Positions 34,011-45,475 of a stretch of DNA of 64,000 bases are shown here, piece after piece. The stretch is from Anaspis maculata. Its lineage: Eukaryota > Arthropoda > Insecta > Coleoptera > Scraptiidae. The stretch lies in assembly GCA_949128115.1 (NCBI GenBank), contig OX421968.1, positions 27,264,377 to 27,328,376 of the forward strand, in the 5' to 3' direction. The translations under genes were made by a program, and so were the position numbers. The notes below the pieces were generated by a model, which did not search any database, was not told the DNA's origin, and saw only the letters and a list, made by a program, of their open reading frames with translations. Position 1 is the stretch's first letter. Every line of letters begins with the position of its first letter.

Positions 34011-34787
34011 ATGCCGCGTCCATCGCGCGAATCCTACGGGGACCAGAAGCCCCCGTACTCGTACATATCCCTGACGGCGATGGCCATATGGAATTCACCC
34101 GAGAAAATGCTGCCGCTTTCCGAAATCTACAAGTTCATCACCGAACGTTTTCCTTACTACAGGAAAAACACGCAGCGGTGGCAGAACTCTCTCAGACACA
34201 ACTTGTCGTTCAACGATTGCTTCATCAAGATCCCCAGGAGACCGGACAGGCCCGGAAAAGGCGCATACTGGGCGCTGCATCCGGCGGCTTTTGACATGTT
34301 CGAGAACGGTAGCTTGCTGAGGCGGAGAAAGCGCTTCAAGCTGCTGAAAAGTGACAAGGAAACGTTGGATAACGAACTGGCCGCTCTGGCCAACATCAAT
34401 CGTTTCTTCTTCACGCCGCCGGAAAGCAGCCCCGAGATGAAGCCGCCCATCGAACTGAGCCCCAAGACTGTCTCAGCTGTAGCCCGCCGGGAGCCGTCGC
34501 CGCCTGTCATCACGAAAATTGCTCCATCATCGGACTCCATCACGTGCATCAGGCCCAAGCGACCGTTCACCATTGAAAGTCTCATTACGCCGGATAAGCC
34601 ACAAGAAGTTGAAAATATTCACCTGATCCACCATCCACATCCGTGGCCCATGACGTCGTACTGCGACCTGACATTAGCGGCGAACCCTATGGGACTGATG
34701 CAGTCGCCGACGTGTTACCCCAACTACGGCATTGCCCCGTGCGAAGATCTCATAGGACTCTCACAATTGGCACTACGCTCAATTTGA
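34011..34787 (+). CDS. FoxB: FoxB-type forkhead transcription factor, intronless, 258 aa
   Basis: DNA-binding transcription factor acting in the nucleus. The forkhead domain fills residues 13-107: [15 protein letters not shown] at the start, recognition helix [15 protein letters not shown] (57-71), then wing sequence [10 protein letters not shown]. The segment [17 protein letters not shown] after the wing and the N terminus [10 protein letters not shown] are hallmarks of FoxB (Drosophila fd96Ca/fd96Cb). I start at the ATG at 34011, which gives the conserved MPRPSR start. Residues 186-192 (FTIESLI) look like an eh1 motif, which binds Groucho-type corepressors, so it may repress. The C-terminal end [21 protein letters not shown] looks conserved and rich in tyrosine and leucine. 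Length is similar to fd96Cb. The whole protein is in one exon. The gene is G+C-richer than its surroundings, as expected under coding selection in this A+T-rich region. It is the only host gene I can support, and transposons begin within about 600 bp on both sides. Confidence 0.95.
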   Translation: MPRPSRESYGDQKPPYSYISLTAMAIWNSPEKMLPLSEIYKFITERFPYYRKNTQRWQNSLRHNLSFNDCFIKIPRRPDRPGKGAYWALHPAAFDMFENGSLLRRRKRFKLLKSDKETLDNELAALANINRFFFTPPESSPEMKPPIELSPKTVSAVARREPSPPVITKIAPSSDSITCIRPKRPFTIESLITPDKPQEVENIHLIHHPHPWPMTSYCDLTLAANPMGLMQSPTCYPNYGIAPCEDLIGLSQLALRSI

Positions 34788-34948
34788 CTCCATCCTCAAT
34801 TTGACTGATACAAATCTATGTGAACACGTATAATAAGTATACCCTATACTCGTATATTTATATAAAGGTGGATCGTTCCTTTAGGTACACGTGTGCAGTG
34901 CTCTCGAGAAATATTGTGTTACAATGACCGATTGTTACTCCAAAACAA

Positions 34949-34954
34949 AATAAA
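34949..34954 (+). terminator. Probable FoxB polyadenylation signal AATAAA
   Basis: A canonical hexamer 162 bp after the FoxB stop. The sequence up to 35352 is A+T-rich 3' UTR or flank, with a second weaker signal (TTAAATAAG) near 35236-35246. Confidence 0.45.
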
Positions 34955-35352
34955 ATGTTTTGTTCGACCACTGTTCCCCAAAGAGGCCTAGCATAGTGCG
35001 GTACTACCTACTTATACAATAGAAAACTAAATGTGATATAATTTAAGTTATGGATTTGTACAAAACAGAAAATATGGTGATCTTATTAATTTTTGTTTCA
35101 CACCAGCACGCGAAGATTTGGCGCTATTGTTGAAATAGCTCTTATCACAAAATATACGGTTTGTTTGTATACTCATAGTTTATATGTGCAAATTATTGTA
35201 ACATTCTAGAATGCAATATATGTTGTAAATATTTATTAAATAAGCCTTATTTAAACTTGTTGGATATCGTTTCAAAGCCCAAATGAAATTTCACACAAAC
35301 TGTGAATCATCACTTCAACATATGTATGTTACCGGCAAACTACGAAACTATA

Positions 35353-36086
35353 CGAAATCAGTTAATCCGAAGAATGCCCATCAAATGGACATCAGGCAAT
35401 ACGCGGATTGACGGTTATTTTGGGCATTCCGCAGACCGCCTAGCGCACCATGGACAATCCGCGGAATGCCTATCCACTTCGGCAGTCTATAAGAACTGAC
35501 AAAAAGTATAGTTTATTCATTTTGACTAGACAGAAAATAATATTGCCAAGTCGTCGCCTATCCTAAAACTGGCTACCTCATTGAAAAAGTTCCTGAATCT
35601 ACCAGAAAATAAATTATGGCAGCAGGTTCCATTTTCCAGAGCTGAAAAAAAATCAATTCAAAGTGTTTAGGCTTCTTGGAACCAGCGCCAAAAAAAAAGA
35701 ACACACCGTAGCACTCAAACTGGGCCTCGAACATAACTAATAATAACTGTTTGCACAAAAAAGCCTGAAGGTATGAGCTCCGTGTAAAGGAGCTAAAGAA
35801 ATTAATCTGAGATCTAAGCAACTTTCCGTTGAATTGAAGTTGAAAAAATCATTATTTTCTGATAATTTCTACCTTTTGGAACATTAAAATAACACCGCAA
35901 TAGTAAAAGTGCGAGCTTTATTGTCTTGATAGTTTTCATATTGCCTAAGCGGCCAGACATTCGGCGAATTGGCCAAAATACGCTAGGCGGTCTGCCGAAT
36001 GACCAAAATAGCCGTCAATCCGCGGATTGCCTGTTCATTTGGGCATTCTGTAGATTTCCTGGGCATTTCGCGTATTGACTGTTTCA
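35353..36086. mobile_element. Fold-back element with arms of about 120 bp
   Basis: Left arm around 35353-35460 (AGGCAATACGCGGATTGACG, AGACCGCCTAGCG), mirrored at 35970-36086 (CGCTAGGCGGTCT, CGTCAATCCGCGGATTGCCT). The ends are AAATCAGTTAAT and, inverted, GAAACAGTCAAT. The interior is about 500 bp with no ORF of note. It lies about 570 bp downstream of FoxB. Confidence 0.65.
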
Positions 36087-36734
36087 CACTCATCTCCTCG
36101 CGTTCAAGCCAGCTTTATGAAGTCGGCGGCGGACTGTTTTGCTTGAGATGTGATGAACTCTATATAACTTCTGCATGATCTTATTCTGCTTGATGTTGAC
36201 GTGCGCCTTCGCATTGCCTCCCTATCAGTTTAGATAAAGCGATAACCGCAGACCAAGACTTTTATTAACAAGGAGTATATGACTTTTTTTCAGTGTTTTC
36301 ATTATTGAATATTTTAAAACCATAGAAACCATTTTTAGAAAATTTACAGTTGACTTGTATCCCAATCTGTATCACTCAACATAAAAAATCATATCTTTAT
36401 TGTTATTATACGGCATTCGATCTAAAAAATTCCAAAGACTGCTTCGAGATAACACACCATACTTCATATTTTGTGCATTGAAGGCTTCGAACACAACCTG
36501 TGAAAACCGAGGTGAAAACTGATAACTAACACAACCTTGTAGTTTTAAGGGCCGGTATTGATAACTTCCGAATATCCTTCGGAATATCTCCAAACCCCAA
36601 ACTAAAAGGCAAATACCGTGAAAACAATTATTTCTAACAGTAATTGTAGGTAGTTATGGTACTTGACTCCCAGGTAAAGTCACCTGGAGATTAAAATACC
36701 GACTCTAATGCCCGATTGGCGATTGCACAAACGT
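36087..36734. other. Non-coding; fragment of the 38.6-39.7-kb repeat family
   Basis: 36370-36470 (ACTCAACATAAAAAATCATATCTTT..., GCTTCGAGATAACACACCATACTTCATA) matches sequence at 39350-39440, so this is a diverged, solitary arm of that family. I see nothing else. Confidence 0.45.
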
Positions 36735-37120
36735 GGTATCAAATTTTAGTTCGGTACCAAACAGCGGATCAAATATTTAAAAGTGAAACAAAATGCAAAT
36801 CCGAGTACTTCAAGGAAAGAACATGATGGGAATACAAAATATGGCCCCTTACGATTATTTGAATAAAAAAAAAAGGGTAACACGCACTTATCGATTATTT
36901 AAATTATTTTTTATTACAAGACAAAGATCTGACAGTTCCGGGAAGATTTGTTCAACAAGCCAAAATAAAGGCTGTCTCACCTGTGTTTTGGTATCCAAAT
37001 AATCACTTGGAGACATATTTTGTACTCCCATCATAATCTGCCTTCGAAGTAACTGGGTTCGCATTTTGTCCCACTTCAAAAATTTGATCTCGTTTTCAGT
37101 ACCGAACTAAAATTTGATAC
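36735..37120. mobile_element. Fold-back element, arms about 150 bp
   Basis: GGTATCAAATTTTAGTTCGG is mirrored by CCGAACTAAAATTTGATAC at 37120. The inner arms share GACAAAATGCGAACC-like and ATGATGGGARTACAAAATATG words. Confidence 0.68.
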
Positions 37121-37122
37121 TT

Positions 37123-37975
37123 CAGTCGCATTCAAAGTGACATCAGACATCACTCCTGAATAAGTGGACTATTTTGAATGATTTTCTGTTATCTGATTAG
37201 CTCACGTATTCTACCACAACATTTCATGGGACATCTTTGGTACAGGTGTTTCGTATTAATTATACATGGTGCTCAATCCAGGTACCTACTGCAAAAATGT
37301 GCGTGTATTTGGTGTGTGAACCTCTTGCGTCCCATCATAAATTGCATTATCAATTGTGATATTGTGAATTAAGTTCCGCGCCGATAATTTTGAGCTCATA
37401 CAATTCAAAAATACCTCGAAATGTTCAAAAAGAATCGTTTATTTAAAGGCAAGTTATTGATTTTTGGTTAAGTCTTTTCCTAAACTGGATTTCTAGGGTG
37501 CTTCATATTCACGTCACTTTTGATTCAATTGCTTTTTTAAATACTTGTCTCTAGGTTAAGTTAATTTCGATCCTCGTACCTTCTTATCTCAATCTTCTCA
37601 ATCTCAGACGCAACAAGAGCCCCCCAATTGTCTCAAATTGACCAACAACGAAAAAATCAATCAGGTGATCATTTTTGAGATCACTCTATCGTTAAAGGAG
37701 TTTGGCCAAAATTTTAAACTCGCTCCCAACTATGTAAACAACATCCTCCCTTAAAATACGTGGGAAAAACAAATAGTGTTTTCTGTTAAATCGGAGCTGT
37801 TCAAACTTTTGCATTTTTGCAGTACCTGTTTGAGCACCCAGTATAATAATTATAAGAAACACCGCTATCAAAAATGGCCCATGAAATGTTGTCCAATACG
37901 TGAGCTAATCAGAAAACAGAAAATCATTCAAAATAGTCCAATTATTGAGGAGTTATGTCACTTTGAATGCGACTG
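37123..37975. mobile_element. TIR element CAGTCGCATTCAAAGTGACA, TIR about 110 bp
   Basis: The left end CAGTCGCATTCAAAGTGACA and the right end TGTCACTTTGAATGCGACTG are exact inverses. Homology continues inward for about 110 bp to CAACATTTCATGGG / CCCATGAAATGTTG. It directly abuts the previous fold-back element. No coding sequence. Confidence 0.72.
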
Positions 37976-38662
37976 AAATTTTTGGGTGGCCAATTTGAAA
38001 TGAAATTGAAATAATTTATTCAACATATAATATTCAACAAGAGTCATCACAAGTCCTTTGTTTTTATCGGTTAAATTCATTTTAATACGAAAGTATCGGT
38101 CAATATCGTCAATATCGAGGGATGTGTGGTCTTATACGGTCTCGTGTTTTTGTCAGATAATAATGCCCACTAATCCTGAAAGATTGACAGATGCTTGAAG
38201 GACTTGAAACAATTAAACCTGATTAAAAAACAAAGCACGGTTGATATTTTACGAATTATTATTACTCGACTGGTTATTTTAGAAAACAATGTTTTTAAAG
38301 TGGCCATTAGCATCTCCTCATTTTAGAAATATAATGAAAATAGTAACAGATTCACAGATTAAACAAATACTTGGGTAATTCAAATCGCCAGTAGGTCCAA
38401 AGTACCTACTATGTCCTTCAACCACAGCGAACAGTGGCAGCTGTCATTACTCATTTTCTTTCAAGACCGATGGCATTTATTTCTCAACTGCCTCATCAAT
38501 TTGACTAGACGCTGCTCCAAAACGTGGATGACATGATAATCAAAGTTATTTGCAAAATCGACGCGAAATAGAAATGAATTTGTAGCAATTTTGTTGATAG
38601 CGAACGACTTTCTTTTATTTTTATTTTAAAGGTATCTAGATGCAAAAAAGGCATTGCAATAA
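37976..38662. other. No gene or element recognised
   Basis: A+T-rich, with an AATTTATT-rich word cluster near 38000-38040. No terminus or ORF could be assigned. Confidence 0.4.
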
Positions 38663-39716
38663 TAAACTGCTGGACAACGAAATTGTCGGTATTGGAAAAA
38701 TGGTTCGACTTTGAAGACCAATAACTTCCGATTGCCGAATGTGATTTCCATTTTGTTTGTTGTGTTAATTAGCCTAATGTTTCCGTAACTTATCCTGTAA
38801 AGGTGAATGTTGGAAAACTTCATGTAAAATGCTGCAAAATTGCACTGACTTGATCGTAGTACCATTTGTAAAAAAAAATCTTATGTGTTCTAATACAAAA
38901 ATCATAAACTGTGGTGTATTATCTCGAAGCGGTTTTGGATTTTATCCAGATTGGAGGTCTAACATTGAAGATATAAATTTTTATGTTGAATGTTACAGGC
39001 TTGCCTTGTTTGGCACGCGAGCTAAGTCACATTTGATGAATGGATGTTGACATTGAGCAAGATTGTTCATACAATAGTCCAGGACCATTTCACTCTCAAC
39101 ACAAACGGAATATTTGATGTGGGGCCAAGCAGGGGGCACTTTTTCAAGTGGTTGTCCGTTGTCCCTGTCTGTTTTTCGTACGTTGGATTTCGTCAGAATT
39201 TCATCAGAATTTTAGATATGGAACATGTTCTGTTTGCAGATTTAAGCCCCTGGACATGGTAACGATGTGAAACTTCAGTGTCCGAGTGGAGTAAAGCCCC
39301 TTTGGACGTTGTACTTTTTGTGCTTGTGCTATGCCTGAGTTTCGTAAATCGGCAACATTCAACATAAAAATTTATATCTTTAATGTTAGACTTCCAATCC
39401 GGGAAATTCCAAAACCGTTTCGAGATAAGACACCACACTTCATAATTTTTGTATTAGAAAATTAAAAAATATATTCTTGAAAAATGGGGGTACGATGAGT
39501 CGTTGCAATTTTACAAAATTTCACGTATCACCCTGTAGAAAATTTACATGAAGTTTCTCAACATCACAACATTCACTATTATAGGATGAGTTACAGAAAG
39601 ATTAGGCTAGTTAACGCAACAAACAAAATAGAAATCGCAATCGGCAATCAAGAGATATTGACCTCCAAAGTCGGACCATTTTTCCGATACCGACAACTTC
39701 GTTGTCCAGCAGTTTA
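38663..39716. mobile_element. Fold-back element TAAACTGCTGGACAACGAA, arms about 350 bp
   Basis: Both ends carry TAAACTGCTGGACAACGAA in inverse orientation. The arms continue through TCGGAAAAATGG, AATTAGCCTAAT and AACATTCAACATAAAAATTTA. The central part (about 39010-39340) is unrelated to the arms. A CACCCTGTA word in the right arm may mark a further small insertion. Confidence 0.7.
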
Positions 39717-39866
39717 GTTATTTGATATTGCATGCCTTCCCATCGAATGTGGCTAGTCCGTCGTGTTTATCATCTCATTACCATACATCCCTGTTTACTA
39801 GGAGTGTCCTGTAGCTTACTTTAACCGATTTTTTTCATTTTTTTTTTTCATTATTTGCACTTTCCC

Positions 39867-40630
39867 TTATTTTCTTCTGCACGTAGGTATCTTTCTTTTT
39901 CTGTCGTCATTGTGTACGTGGATTTTTGGTTCATTAATATTTCTCAATACATGTTTTCCTTTCAAGATTTTTATTTTATCTTCTTTCTCTATCTCAGTTG
40001 AATAGTTATCATCATCAAGTTTGTACGCTGACTTGATCGAGACCTCCAGGTTGAGATATTTGTGTGTGAATTTTAGCATTGCCTCCTTCAAGACAATTCC
40101 TTGTCTATTTCAGGCTCGAAATAATCAAACTATTCCCTGTCCATTCGTTCTAATTTCATTTCCACGTTTTCCATCTTTCTCCCGAGTCCTGGTTCTCATT
40201 TTTCAGTTTTGCAATAACATGACGGAATTCAATTTGCTCTTATTTCATTTTCTTCATTTCTTCTTTTATTTCGCGAAGTTCTCCAATGAAGTTTTCTTGA
40301 TTTTCACCGATTGACTCTTCAACTTCAGACATTTCATAAGTTGCATACTTTCCAAGAAGTTTGTCTGGGGATTATTCCAAATCATTTTTCTTGCTTCGGA
40401 GAAAAAATTCGGGATATTGTCTTCCGATGATCTCTTGCGTTTCCATCTTCAGTTGAAGATTCCTGGCTATCCACAATACTTCCTCTACCCCGCTCCTCCA
40501 TATCTAGAAGGTTGTTTCTCTCGATTATAGGACCTCGCGAAAAAGCTTCGCCCGCGTTGACCGTCCGAAAGCCTTTATCACTTATCAGGGTCTTTTTTCG
40601 GCGTCTCTGTGTTATTGATTTCACAATTAT
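39867..40630 (-). pseudogene. Decayed ORF1 of a non-LTR retrotransposon
   Basis: Minus-strand pieces in three frames show an acidic/lysine coiled coil (ENFIGELREIKEEMKKMK), then MENVEMKLERMDRE, and then SAYKLDDDNY and ILKGKHVLRNINEPKIHVH followed by NDDRKRK. This is the general plan of ORF1: coiled coil, RRM-like domain, basic end. Stops and frame changes near 40090-40320 break it. No ORF2 is adjacent. The identification rests on pattern only. Confidence 0.45.
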
Positions 40631-42171
40631 TATTTATTGTCTCTGCATAAACAAGGAGCGAAGAAGAGTGGCGTTCTTCAGTGAATCCGAGTCTTCAATA
40701 TTCCAGGAACTGCAATTCACTTAAACTTTCCATCTATTTTCACGTTTGCACTTCAAAAAATAACTTTCAATCTCTATGAGGCGAGGTCGTGTCCGCTCAG
40801 TTATCGCAGTTTTTTTGCCTCCCGGGTGGCCCAGTTCAGTTGGTGCGCAGTTTATTCAATATGTTTTTACCCTTAGGGATATAGGGTCGGTATTTTTATC
40901 TCCAGATAACTTCTCCTGGGAATTTATTACCCTAGATACCGTGTGATCCAAACCATTCCGAATTGGGGTAGGGTGTGCCCTGTCGAAAAGCAGCTCTATA
41001 TCCCGGAATTTGACCATGTCACAGCCTACCCCAATTCGGAATGGTTTGCATCACACGGTACAATTATTGGTGATCATAATTGTTTCCATGACATTTGCTT
41101 TCCTTTCCAGTTTCGAGATATTCCGAGGGATATACAGATGGATAGATAGAGTTTTTACTTGTTCAGCCCAGGCATTGAACTTGTCAGAAATTGTCGGAAG
41201 TATCGAGAAGCCTTACGGATCAAAATTCAATATCATTCTCAGTTTTTTTCCCATTTCGTTTGGTGCACAATCATGACAACTGATGACAGGTAAATAAATA
41301 ACGTGAATCCACAATTTTTTTTAAACCGGGTGAAAAGCAAGCCAGTTAGATGTGAGCACCTGATGTCACGGGAAACAGATGGTCGCCATTTTGAAACGAC
41401 GCCAATTCGAAAGTGGCACCAAGACATTTTGATATCTCTACATACGGGATTATGAGAAATGAAATGTCTCGAACCTACGGTTGGTACCTGAGTAAATGTT
41501 GGTACCAGTTTAATTGGTTTCGGAGACCACTTTAGCCCACTTGATCAGTGCATAAGTGGTTAACCGTTCACTTTCATAAAATTTGTTAATCACGTCGATC
41601 GAATCGGCTTTGCTTTCTGCTCAACTGTGACCCAATATGGCACAAAACCTGAAAATTTACGGTGTTGCATCAGCTGTAAACATTCAGAAAAGTGACACGG
41701 AGGACGCTGCTAACCAGCGGAGTGCGTAGCACACTGGTGTCGCTCCAAATGTGATACCTCATCCTCATGCCGACCATCCTGACAGTCATTTCTGGCCTAC
41801 TTACACATCATTTTTATAAAAATAGGCAGGTATAGATAGATTCAAGAGATGGCGTTGAATACGAATTTGCGGTCGAAAGACTGTAGCATACGCGTGTACG
41901 TATGCCACAGTTCGGAACCATGCCACAATGTCACAAACACGGATGTCACAAATGACTTCAGCGCACAGTCGCGCACACACACGCCACCAGAAATATGGCG
42001 GCACCTGTGGACGCACGCATGCGCGCGCGCACACACGCGCACGGACGCACGAAAACATTGTACAAACAAATACAAAAGTAAGCATTCCCTGCCTCTCGTT
42101 CCTGGGGAAAGCGCGCAGGTTGAGACACTTGACGAGGTAGTAGTGCGGATGTTAACAGCAACATATGGACC
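40631..42171. other. Non-coding; one palindromic MITE and a CA/CG-rich microsatellite
   Basis: It contains the inverted-repeat element 40937-41060 and an alternating purine/pyrimidine tract at about 41963-42056 (CACACACGC, GCGCGCGCACACACGCGC). No gene is supported. Confidence 0.45.
40937..41060. mobile_element. 124-bp palindromic MITE
   Basis: TACCGTGTGATCCAAACCAT on the left is mirrored by ATGGTTTGCATCACACGGTA on the right. The shared inner word is TCCGAATTGGGGTAGG. It is bordered by TA. Confidence 0.72.
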
Positions 42172-42672
42172 AAACCTTGCAAATCGTGATACCGCGATGC
42201 CGTATGGTACGAATGTTGTCTATACCAGTACCTTAATTTTGAGATATGGAGCCATCGCCGAATCCCATGCAGGGCCCCAGGGCGGCGGGTTGTCTACTTA
42301 CTAGAACAATTTCCAAAAATCACGCTATTCATTTCGTTTCAGATTAGCGCGAATAAAAGTATACCTCTTGACCTGCTCTTCTAGCCCAGGAAAATTAGTT
42401 TTTGAAGTCAAACCAATTCGTATAAGCAATTTTATGACTGTTTTGAATTGGGAATTTAATGCTCCGCAACATAAAATCTTGAATCCCCAAAAATCCCCTT
42501 GTAGGTTTTTTTCTGCATGAGGTTAAAGACCGAAGAAATTAATTGTCAATTGTGTTTTTTTCAATGAATTACGTATTATTTTCACTCTGACAGAAAGTTG
42601 CACCAAATTTTTTTTGTAGCCAATACAATATTGTGTATAATTTGATATATCATCAGTCTTCCTACAACATAT

Positions 42673-43061
42673 TGTCACGTATTTCGCGTACGGGTTCAAA
42701 TATAATTGAGATGATCGTTTTAAAACACACTGTTTATTACTGCGTCCTACAATAAATACACGCCAACAATTATTCACTTAGGAATATCGCTGTGATTACT
42801 ACTCGCTTTTATCCGCTTGCTACCACTTCGCATTCCAAGTCATAGCTGCCCGTGAGCTGACGGTTGATGCCTTATATAGGCCTCTGAATAGTGTTCCCGA
42901 ACTTTCCATCATTTTCCAGCAAACTCGATAGTCACTCGGCATACGATTTTCTAGGCGACTCCCGAATAATCCCACACATTTTGCGTATAATTCTGCCGTG
43001 CTCTAGAGCCGGCGCCGCCGCCCAATGGACAGATGTGTCTTGATCAGGCGTTGGAGTCTCC
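42673..43061. mobile_element. LTR-like insertion, copy A
   Basis: It starts TGTCACGTATTTCGCGTACG and is preceded by ATAT; ATAT also follows at 43062-43065. It is similar over about 380 bp to copy B (43192), sharing AACAATTAT..ACTT and GGAGTCTCC. The comparison with the uninterrupted right arm shows that it is an insertion. A solo LTR of a gypsy-like element is the likeliest reading. Confidence 0.5.
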
Positions 43062-43191
43062 ATATGTATCTAAAATTCTTAAAATAACGAATCTGAAAGT
43101 AAGAGCATTTTTCGTAACGTAACAGCGTCGTGCCGTTTGACTCTGAAAACTACAGTTACCGTAGTGACAAAAAAGTTTCAACTGAAGATAT

Positions 43192-43702
43192 TGTTACGAA
43201 TTTCGCGTACGGGTTCGAATTTAATTGAGACGATGGTTTTAAAATACACACTGTTTATCACTGCGTACTACAATAATCACACGCCAACAATTATCTACTT
43301 GAAATATCGCTGTGATTATCGCTCGCTTATCCGCTCGCTGTCTCTTCCAATTCAATACTGACTGTCGCATTGTGGACGGTGCTTTTATATGCCTCCGATT
43401 AGCGTTCCCAAGCTTTCTATCATCTTCCAGCAATTTCCATAGTGGCCCGGCATATGCGGTTTCTAGACCACTCCTGAATAATCACACACATTACCTGTAT
43501 AATTTTGCCGTGCTCTAGAACCGGCGCCTCCGTCAAAATGGACAGATGTATCTCGATCGATCGTTGGAGTCTCCATGTATTTCAATGCCATCAAGTTTAC
43601 TCTAGAAATGTCCAGAGCTCCGCACATTTATACACTGCAGCTGTGGAAGAGTCCAGAATGTTCGCGTGTTTAGCAGTATGCACGGGATTGCCGCTTATAG
43701 CA
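43192..43702. mobile_element. LTR-like insertion, copy B
   Basis: TGTTACGAATTTCGCGTACG to ...CCGCTTATAGCA, i.e. TG...CA, with ATAT on both sides (43188-43191, 43703-43706). The 4-bp duplication and TG/CA ends fit a gypsy solo LTR. It is about 120 bp longer at the 3' end than copy A, so one of the two has an altered end. Confidence 0.55.
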
Positions 43703-45294
43703 ATATCTATTGAATGCTTCAAGCTAGATTCGTACAAATAGTTTCCAACTCTTCGTCTTTAACCACAGATTTCAAAGTACAGTTTTTGAAAACTCTTTAC
43801 TTGTGCATATGCAGGGTATACCAAAGAAACAAATGAAGCTCCATAAAAACTAGCAGATTTCTTGATTTTTGCATGGGAAAACCTTCGGAGACATACGTTA
43901 CTTCCAATAACGACATGATGCATTTGTTTGTTAAGCTCAAATGAGATTATTGAATGTAGCTTTGAGTCATAGCTCACATCTTGGATGATATGGTGATACC
44001 ACAAAATCGTTGATTGTTACAGTAGCGGAATATTAGGATTAGGAGGAATATACATATGTAGAAGGGCTGATACCACGGGACTGTTGGAAGAGAGACTTTT
44101 TTTACTTTTTTTAGCGTAAGATTGTGGGTCTGATACTGACTATCGTAAAATGCTGAAAAAGGTCACTGTCGCAACTCTCCTGTGGTGCCAACTAACTCTC
44201 CCACATTCGCTCTTACATCCTCTCGACAGTAAAAATCAACGATTTTGTGGAACTCCCTTAACATCTAGGATGCGTGAGCTGCGACTTTGAAACTGCCCTT
44301 AATGAACTCATTCGAGCTTAGTAAATAAATGCATATCGTTTTTGGGCGTATAATTTGTGTTTGAAGATTTTACCAGAGAAACATGCAAAAATGTGTTCAT
44401 TTTCAGAGAGTTCCGTTCGTTTCTATGGTACAGCCTGTATATGCCTGGGTAAGGGTTCTCGGAATTGAAGCTTCTCAATCTGTAGTTAAATACGAAGAGT
44501 TTGAAACTATTTGTACAGCTTTAGCTTGAAGCATTCAATAGATAGATATCTTCAGTTGAAATTTTTTTGTCACTACGTTAACTCTAGTTTTCAAAGTCAA
44601 ACGGCACGACGCTGTTACGAAAAATGCTGTTACTTCCAGACGCTCTATTTTGAGAACCATATGTTGTAGAGAAACTGTTGATATATATTTTTTTTGCAAT
44701 TGGATGAGCTGCAAAAAATCACTGCTGCAACTTTCCGTCAGAGTGAAAATAACACAATTAACTTCTTCTGTCTTTAACCTTATGCAGAAAAAAACCTACA
44801 AGGGGATTTTTGGGGATTCAAGATATGTTGCGGAGCATTAAATTCCCAATTCAAAACAGTCATAAAATTGCTTCTACGAATTTGTTTGACCTCAAGATTT
44901 TATTTTCCTGGGCTAGAAGCGCAAGTCGAAAGGTATACTTTTATTAGTTTTATTCGCGCTAATTTGGCATTACCTGCCCCTGAATTAGTGGGCAACCCAA
45001 TCAGGCATGTCAAACGGTTACTGTATGATGATTCTGTGAGACTCACTCTCACTTATACCATGATCCAACCAAAAATCAGCGTCAAAATCGAATGAACAGC
45101 GTGATTTTTGGAAATTGCCTCTGGTAAATAGACAACCCGCCGCCCTGGGACCCTGCATGGGATTCGGCGATGGCTCTATATCTCAAAGTGGAGGTAGGTA
45201 CTGGTACTATACAACATTCGTACCAAACGACATCGCGGTATCACGATTGGCAAGGTTCAGGCGGCTAACCTCCGGACTGCAGCGATCCAGATCA

Positions 45295-45475
45295 GGGTAG
45301 CTATTCTTGAAAGTGTGAGAGAAACTCCTTTGGAGTTTTATATAATCCGTACTACATAGTTGTAGCAAAAGTTGCCTGAAAAACACGATTTTAGGCAACG
45401 TTTGCTACATCAGTGCCCTGCGAAATGTATTTTACTCCCAGGGAGTTCCTCGCACACTCTCAAGAATAGCTACCC
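45295..45475. mobile_element. 181-bp palindromic MITE
   Basis: GGGTAGCTATTCTTGAAAGT on the left, mirrored at 45475. The arms continue to GAACTCC and the centre is CAACGTTTGCTACA / TGTAGCAAAAGTTG. It lies just outside the right border of the large fold-back. Confidence 0.7.

Larger units (their letters stand above)
42172..45257. mobile_element. Large fold-back element, left arm interrupted by two LTR-like copies
   Basis: The outer arm 42172-42670 (CGTGATACCGCGATG, ACAACCCGCCGCCCTGG read inverted) matches 44640-45257. Further inward, 43066-43190 matches 44540-44640 and 43703-43800 matches 44440-44540. The loop is near 43950-44300. The left arm carries two insertions absent from the right arm (42673-43061, 43192-43702). 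The right arm has about 140 bp of its own near 44945-45085. No coding sequence recognised. Confidence 0.7.

Noticed and set aside
33797..34294. Long ORF overlapping the start of FoxB in another frame
   Set aside because: A shadow of the FoxB coding sequence. The forkhead frame is the conserved one.
41849..42304. 151-codon ORF over the CA/CG-rich tract
   Set aside because: Composition-driven, open in several frames on both strands, no recognisable domain.
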